A stretch of 64,000 bases of DNA from Pseudomonadota bacterium (GTDB lineage: Bacteria; Pseudomonadota; Alphaproteobacteria; Sphingomonadales; Sphingomonadaceae): positions 15,145 through 79,144 of the forward strand of contig JAEZZI010000024.1 of the NCBI GenBank assembly GCA_023418595.1, given 5' to 3'. The position numbers and the translations under genes were made by a program. The notes under the pieces were generated by a model. That model did not search any database. It worked only from the letters and a program-made list of their open reading frames with translations, and had not been told where the DNA came from. Below, in pieces: positions 59,588-64,000 of the stretch (the first letter of the stretch is position 1; every line of letters begins with the position of its first letter).

Positions 59588-61839
59588 GGCACGTTCCCGA
59601 TATAATCGAAGCCCTTACGCACCGGCGGCATGGCCACCGATACGCGGCACGATCCGCCATCCTGGCGCGTGACGGAGAAGGTCAGCGACGGGGGGGCGTC
59701 GCTGACGAACAGCACGCCGTCCCAGCCGATCGACAGTGACTGCCCGTTCAAATCGGCGACGCTACCCGCCGGGATCGCACTTCCCCGGGCATCGACCAGG
59801 CCCAGCGTAACGCTGGCGGTGCGGCGGATCGGCATTCGAATGACCGCGCCCGATCCTTCGATGATCGCGACTCGCCGTTCCACCACGCTTGGCGAAAGCT
59901 CGGCATCCAGGCTGATCGGGTCGATCGAATAGCGCGCGGCGTGATAGGGTGCGACGCGCGGGACGAACACATGGCCGCGCCGGTTGGTTACACCGACGAC
60001 CTGATTTTCATACCGGACCGGAACCCCGGCCACGCCTTCGGTGGAGACGAGCGCGAACGCGCTGCTGGTGCCATTGGCCAGATGCAGCCCACCGTCCATC
60101 ACGATTACCGAACCCGAGACACCCATCAGGCCGACCGCCCGGTCGCCGGAAAACGCGATCCCCGCATTGGCCTGAGCGGATTGACCGCGCGCGGTAAGCA
60201 TTGCCTGCCCTTGGCGCGTGCCCCCGGCGTCGCCGGCTATCCCGGCATTGATGCCGATCCCCCCAGCGTAAGGAACGGCTCTACCGAATTCGGCGTGGAC
60301 CTGCGCCCGGTCGCGTCCTGTCCGTCGTGCGCCGACACTGATACTCGCGCCGCCAAGCGCCATCGACAAACGAAGCTGAAGCCCCAGGCGACGCCGGTCT
60401 ATGTCGTAATCCACGCCCGCAAAACCCGCGACGCGCGATCCCATCGGCAAGGACCACGACGCTGTGGTCAGCCGCGCTCGAGGACCCCGGGCAGGCCGCA
60501 CGTCGAGATAGCCGAGCCCAACATTGCCCCATCGTTCGAAATTGCTGCTGGCAAAGGCACGCGTGCTGTTGCCGCCGACGGCCATCGCGCGCGCGTCGAG
60601 ATCGGCGATCGACCGGAAATCGTGCGATGCCCGGCGATGACCCACCGACAGCGACCAACGCCGCGCGACATAGCTGTATCCGGCGGACCAAAGATGACCC
60701 GTCCGTCCGTCCGCGTGCCCCAGCGTGGCATTGGCGTGGACGGTGCCGAACAGGCCCGGCATCCACACCGCGCCGATCCCGACAGCGGCACTGCGGGCGC
60801 TGGCTTCGCCGTGCCCCTCGATCGTCAACCGGTCATTCAGTCCGTGACGAACGAAGCCGCTGGCGGCGGCCATGCCGTAATCGAAGCTCGACTCGCCGTA
60901 GCGGCGGCGCACCAGTCCGGCTTCCAGTCCGAAATTGGTGAGCCCGCGCGCCAGCAGGTCGGGCGCGACGTAGAACGGGATGTCCGTCGCGATTTGGCGA
61001 CCGACCGCATCGGTGGTGACGATTCGCGCGTTACCCGCGCCGGTCACCACCGGCAGATCCTCGATCACGAAGCGCCCGGGGTCGACCAAGCGTTGCTGCT
61101 GTCGCTGGCCATCGACGAACAGATCGACTGCGGATGGCACCGCGGCCTCGCCGGCGAAACGGGGCAGCGGCATGGTGATCAGGTCGGGGCGGATACGCCA
61201 TGCGCGACCGATCTGGATGCCCCCCATGCGGTACGCGCGCGTCCAGTTCAGCCCGCCCGAAACCAGATCACCCGCCGCCAGATGCAGCGCACGCTCCTCG
61301 TCCACGCGGCGGAAATGGGTGTCGTAGCGCAGATAGGCGGTCGGACCATTGCCAAGGCGTAGCACGCCATTGTTCGACAGGCTTCCGTCGGGAGAAAACC
61401 AGCGCTGCTCGGTCCACAGGCCGCCGCCCGCGCGGCTGCCGCCGACCTGGACGTTCAGATCATAGGCGAAGGCCAGGCCAGTACCGCTTTCCGCCATGAT
61501 CCGCGCGGACGCAGCGCGCGCGTGGTGCACGACAGGCAACAGGGCGATGTCGACCGTCAGCGAAAGGCGCTGGCGCAATGAATCGTAGTTGGCGGCAAAG
61601 CGCCGGTCATGCGCGACATCGGTGCGGCCATCGCCATGGATCGCGATCCCCGCCGCGGTCAGGGTCGCGTTGGGGATCCACAGCGCGTCGCCCATCGCCT
61701 CGATTTCCACCAAGTCGGGGTGGACCCGACCATTGACGACCAGTTCGACGAACAACGGCGTCCCGGCATCCTGCGCAGATGCGACCAGCGGTGCCAGCAG
61801 CGCGCACCAGCTCAACAACAGGACGAGAAGACGGAACAC
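59578..61839 (-). CDS. Outer-membrane usher of an archaic chaperone-usher pilus (CsuD-like)
   Basis: The 753-residue protein starts with a signal peptide (MFRLLVLLLSWCALLAPLVASA) and continues in a large beta-barrel pattern: GLNWTRAYRMGGIQIGRAWR, VDLFVDGQRQQQRLVDPGRF, VEGGRQIATDIPFY-like text and a C-terminal plug-like part. Ushers form the secretion pore that assembles pilus subunits. It is shorter than many ushers, as usual for archaic types. The start is GTG at 61839. Confidence 0.9.
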   Translation of the reverse strand: MFRLLVLLLSWCALLAPLVASAQDAGTPLFVELVVNGRVHPDLVEIEAMGDALWIPNATLTAAGIAIHGDGRTDVAHDRRFAANYDSLRQRLSLTVDIALLPVVHHARAASARIMAESGTGLAFAYDLNVQVGGSRAGGGLWTEQRWFSPDGSLSNNGVLRLGNGPTAYLRYDTHFRRVDEERALHLAAGDLVSGGLNWTRAYRMGGIQIGRAWRIRPDLITMPLPRFAGEAAVPSAVDLFVDGQRQQQRLVDPGRFVIEDLPVVTGAGNARIVTTDAVGRQIATDIPFYVAPDLLARGLTNFGLEAGLVRRRYGESSFDYGMAAASGFVRHGLNDRLTIEGHGEASARSAAVGIGAVWMPGLFGTVHANATLGHADGRTGHLWSAGYSYVARRWSLSVGHRRASHDFRSIADLDARAMAVGGNSTRAFASSNFERWGNVGLGYLDVRPARGPRARLTTASWSLPMGSRVAGFAGVDYDIDRRRLGLQLRLSMALGGASISVGARRTGRDRAQVHAEFGRAVPYAGGIGINAGIAGDAGGTRQGQAMLTARGQSAQANAGIAFSGDRAVGLMGVSGSVIVMDGGLHLANGTSSAFALVSTEGVAGVPVRYENQVVGVTNRRGHVFVPRVAPYHAARYSIDPISLDAELSPSVVERRVAIIEGSGAVIRMPIRRTASVTLGLVDARGSAIPAGSVADLNGQSLSIGWDGVLFVSDAPPSLTFSVTRQDGGSCRVSVAMPPVRKGFDYIGNVPCV

Positions 61840-61855
61840 AGCGGTGGATAAGCGG

Positions 61856-62566
61856 TCAGATTACGGGCGTGAGCACGACCGAATGGCCGTTGACGCCCGC
61901 GCGCAACACCGATGCCGTGGCCAGCGTATCGGGCAGCGCCCAGCGCATCGTCGCGCCGGGCAGAACATAACCGACCAGCCCCGACTGCACCGGCAATATT
62001 GCGCCGCGCTGTTCGAGAGTCAGGTCGGTCAGGCGCGCATGGCCGCTGCCGGTGTTGCGAACGATCAGCCAGCGTTTACCGCCTTCGATCATAACGCGCG
62101 AATCGAGTACAGGCTTGGCGACGTCGCGCGCTGCGTCATAAGCGAACAGTGGCAATGAATAGCGCATCTGGACATCCAGCCGCGCGCTGGCGGCACCGGT
62201 GTCGCTACGCGGGCGCGGGAGTTCGTCGATAATCAGGCGATAGGCGCGCTCGCCGCTGGCCGCCGGGCCGCGTCTAATGACGCGCACCAATTGGCGTTCG
62301 CCCGGTGCGACCGTCGCGATCGGCGGGCTAGCGACGATCGTCGATTGATCGACGTGCACATCGGTGCCGCTCGACTGGTCCCAACCAAAGCTGCGCAACT
62401 GGAGCGTCACCGGGTCTGCGCCCTTGTTTTCAAGCCAGATCGCGGTCGACGGCTCACCCTGTTCAATCCTGGGGTCGACCGGCCATATCACGACGGCGGA
62501 TTGCGCAAGTGCGGAAGTGGGCATCAGCAGGAGCGCGGACAGGACCGCGCGCGAAAGCGAGTTCAT
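61856..62566 (-). CDS. Periplasmic pilus chaperone (CsuC-like)
   Basis: The 236-residue protein has a signal peptide (MNSLSRAVLSALLLMPTSALA) and the two-domain immunoglobulin fold of pilus chaperones. AVVIWPVDPRIEQGEPSTAI is the N-terminal strand, with RSFGWDQ, and VRVIRRGPAASGERAYRLII holds the family core. It folds and delivers the SCPU subunits to the usher. Confidence 0.9.
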   Translation of the reverse strand: MNSLSRAVLSALLLMPTSALAQSAVVIWPVDPRIEQGEPSTAIWLENKGADPVTLQLRSFGWDQSSGTDVHVDQSTIVASPPIATVAPGERQLVRVIRRGPAASGERAYRLIIDELPRPRSDTGAASARLDVQMRYSLPLFAYDAARDVAKPVLDSRVMIEGGKRWLIVRNTGSGHARLTDLTLEQRGAILPVQSGLVGYVLPGATMRWALPDTLATASVLRAGVNGHSVVLTPVI

Positions 62567-62580
62567 CGTCGGTGTTCCTT

Positions 62581-63078
62581 TTACCAGGTAACCGTGACGC
62601 GCACGGTGTCCGTGTAGAGCCCGGCGGCGTGCGCACCGGTCAGCGTTGCGCGACCTTTCAGCGCCAATCGCTGCGGGCCGCCGCCCACGGGGAAGCTGAG
62701 CGCAACCGATTGGCTTCCCCAGACCGTCGCCGTGCTTCCAACTAGAAGGCGATACCCGATGCGGTTCATGCCATTGCCCAGCCGACGCTCCCCGCCTGTG
62801 GCATGCTCTCCCATGTCCGCCGACAGATTGGCGGTGGCCCCCGGCGTGCATTCGATCGCGATTCCAGCGCCGCTGCCGGAGAACAGATCGGCCTCGACGC
62901 TCTCGCTGGCGGTCCCCGGCATGGTACCGAAATCGATCCGTCCCAGCGCCCCGCTGCCATCGACGGCGACCACACAGCCGTTGACAACGCGAGCGGACAC
63001 CGTGAACTCGGCATGGGTCTGCGCCTGGGCCGGCACGGCCAAGGTCGCGACCGCAAGCGCGAGCAGAACCAGGCGCAT
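62581..63078 (-). CDS. SCPU-domain pilus subunit
   Basis: The 165-residue exported protein has a signal peptide (MRLVLLALAVATLAVPAQAQ) and one SCPU domain: VNGCVVAVDGSGALGRIDFG, IECTPGATANLSADMGEHA and the C-terminal strand LYTDTVRVTVTW. It is a minor or major subunit of the archaic pilus. Confidence 0.9.
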   Translation of the reverse strand: MRLVLLALAVATLAVPAQAQTHAEFTVSARVVNGCVVAVDGSGALGRIDFGTMPGTASESVEADLFSGSGAGIAIECTPGATANLSADMGEHATGGERRLGNGMNRIGYRLLVGSTATVWGSQSVALSFPVGGGPQRLALKGRATLTGAHAAGLYTDTVRVTVTW

Positions 63079-63085
63079 GGCCGGC

Positions 63086-63622
63086 TTACCAGCTCAGCGT
63101 GATCTGAACCGTGTCGGTATAGCTGCCCGCGGGCAGGATACCGCCGCTATTGGTCGCGCGGGCATAGATCGGCACGACGATTGCGGCACTGCTCGCCGCA
63201 CCCAGTGCTAGGCTGCGCCCGATGCCGATTTCGTCGTTACGCGCTGCATTGGTATAGAGCCGATAAGGCACCGCGCTGGCCCCCGACACCATCTGACGCA
63301 CGCCCGCCTGGTCATTGGCACCCGCGCCAATCGTGAGCGCTGGTGTCGCTCCCGGCGAGCACCGAACGGCCAATGCTCCCAGCGTGCCGACCAATTCGCC
63401 ATCCACCGAGGAAAAAGTACCCGGCTGATCGGCGAAGCGGATGTCGCCCGTGTGGCCCAGATCCGTCTGAAGCGCGGTTGCGTCGTTCACAACACAAGCA
63501 TTGGTGATGTTCAGCCGAACGCCGATCGTGCCGGTTGCCGACTGGGCGTTTGCTGGTATTGCCGCCAACAACATGGTGGCCGAAGCTGAGATGGCGAATG
63601 CCTTAGACAAAGAAATAAACAT
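63086..63622 (-). CDS. SCPU-domain pilus subunit, probable major pilin (CsuA/B-like)
   Basis: The 178-residue exported protein has a signal peptide (AISASATMLLAAIPANAQSA) and one SCPU domain: LNITNACVVNDATALQTDLG, VRCSPGATPALTIGAGAND and a closing PAGSYTDTVQITLSW. It is the first gene of the operon, where the major pilin of Csu systems is found. A GGGGGACC element lies before the ATG. Confidence 0.9.
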   Translation of the reverse strand: MFISLSKAFAISASATMLLAAIPANAQSATGTIGVRLNITNACVVNDATALQTDLGHTGDIRFADQPGTFSSVDGELVGTLGALAVRCSPGATPALTIGAGANDQAGVRQMVSGASAVPYRLYTNAARNDEIGIGRSLALGAASSAAIVVPIYARATNSGGILPAGSYTDTVQITLSW

Positions 63623-63879
63623 GGCTGGTCCCCCGCAATCTGTGAGCCATCAGATTGCGGCACCCGGTAAACGAAACCTTTCATTATCGGATGCGGCGTG
63701 GGTTGGTTCGACCTAAGTCTACAAATTCGCACGCAGCGTCTCAGGATTTTCTGATCTTCCGAACATATTTGTGAAGATTGGCCATATCGCAGCTTATCAC
63801 AGGACGATCGGATCAACAGGATTCCGCGGTAGGACCGTTATTAGGAACGGGACACATAAAGCGACTAAAATTGCCTAGG
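63623..63879. other. Gap of 257 bases upstream of the pilus operon, AT-richer
   Basis: This gap must hold the promoter of the leftward pilus operon. It is noticeably poorer in G and C than the rest. No clear promoter boxes were recognised. An IS481-type element starts at its right end. Confidence 0.5.
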
Positions 63880-64000
63880 TGTTTGATCCCACGGTTTGAT
63901 GGTGCGATCCTTTCGTTGGAATGGAAGGAAGCCGTATGGGACAGGTACGTCACGGGAGCGCCACGACCACGCACGCTGTCCGAGCAGCAATACAGCGATC
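63880..64000 (+). mobile_element. IS481-family insertion sequence, left end (cut by window edge)
   Basis: The end TGTTTGATCCCACGG at 63880 begins with TGT and is preceded by CCTAGG (63874-63879), which fits the NCTAGN target preference reported for IS481. A transposase start follows at 63936. The right end, the second inverted repeat and the target duplication are outside the window, so the boundary is an inference. Confidence 0.6.
63936..64000 (+). CDS. IS481-family transposase, first 21 residues
   Basis: The frame reads MGQVRHGSATTTHAVRAAIQ, which matches the very conserved start of IS481-type transposases (MGQVLHGSATTTEAVR in relatives). A GGAAGG ribosome site lies seven bases before the ATG. 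The helix-turn-helix and the DDE integrase core lie outside. Whether the rest is intact cannot be known. Confidence 0.8.
   Translation, partial: MGQVRHGSATTTHAVRAAIQR

Noticed and set aside
63511..63816. A minus-strand frame of 101 codons upstream of the pilus operon
   Set aside because: It overlaps the pilin start in another frame and crosses the AT-rich leader; no family signs.
1..64000. rRNA genes, CRISPR arrays, prophage structural genes and toxin-antitoxin pairs
   Set aside because: None was seen on either strand.

Overview
The window is GC-rich, densely packed bacterial chromosome. Gene content and protein style point to an alphaproteobacterium of the Sphingomonadaceae (Sphingomonas-like): rpmF-plsX-fabH-ihfA-merR order, class I lysyl-tRNA synthetase, COQ9, carotenoid hydroxylase, a RibB with a decayed GTP cyclohydrolase II half, and many short intergenic palindromes. 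This is inference from gene families; no rRNA is present to confirm it. About 68 protein genes, two tRNAs, one TPP riboswitch and one or two mobile-element traces are supported. Many genes overlap by 1-14 bases (ATGA, GTGA or TGATG junctions), so translational coupling is common.

Layout. 1-2018: the 5' end of thiC behind a TPP riboswitch, then a three-gene cluster (small conserved protein, DUF2141 protein, sterol-desaturase-type hydroxylase). 2091-4756: a compact arsenic resistance operon arsR-arsC-acr3-arsH read leftward from a perfect inverted repeat that covers the arsR start codon. 5257-8948: tRNA-Ala, a Tyr-Gly-rich DUF2171 protein, a quinone-oxidoreductase-like enzyme and a diguanylate cyclase. 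8975-19368: metallopeptidase, patatin-family lipase with 3-hydroxybutyrate dehydrogenase, M20 amidohydrolase, Bax-inhibitor-1 protein, ThpR and a CPA2 antiporter. 19477-22230: COQ9 coupled to a DMT transporter, and an old-yellow-enzyme reductase. 22338-27222: the riboflavin operon ribD-ribE-ribB-ribH with flanking small genes and a TonB-like protein. 27444-36357: gltX, prs, TauE/SafE permease, PilZ protein, crtZ, sucC, etfBA and a PhyH dioxygenase. 36634-46293: DUF389 protein, lysS, small proteins, a spermidine-synthase-like protein, the rpmF-plsX-fabH-ihfA-merR block and a polysaccharide flippase. 46290-52921: polA, a class A beta-lactamase with a repeat tail, nadB and lolA.

The last 10.6 kb looks accessory. 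It begins at tRNA-Leu(GAG), beside which lies a frameshifted remnant of a serine recombinase. Then come a coupled phosphorelay (hybrid histidine kinase, single-domain receiver, HPt protein), a NarL-type regulator, a small unknown protein, and a convergent archaic chaperone-usher (Csu-like) pilus operon. The window ends inside an IS481-type insertion sequence. The arrangement suggests an old integrated island carrying an adhesin and possibly its own signalling circuit; the regulatory link is inference.

How genes cooperate: the ars genes reduce, export and modify arsenicals under an autoregulated repressor; thiC is feedback-controlled by thiamine pyrophosphate; ribDEBH cover all riboflavin steps except GTP cyclohydrolase II; plsX-fabH start phospholipid and fatty acid synthesis; etfBA, sucC, the NAD-linked 3-hydroxybutyrate dehydrogenase and the PhyH protein belong to central and lipid oxidation; the Csu-like genes would build a surface fibre.
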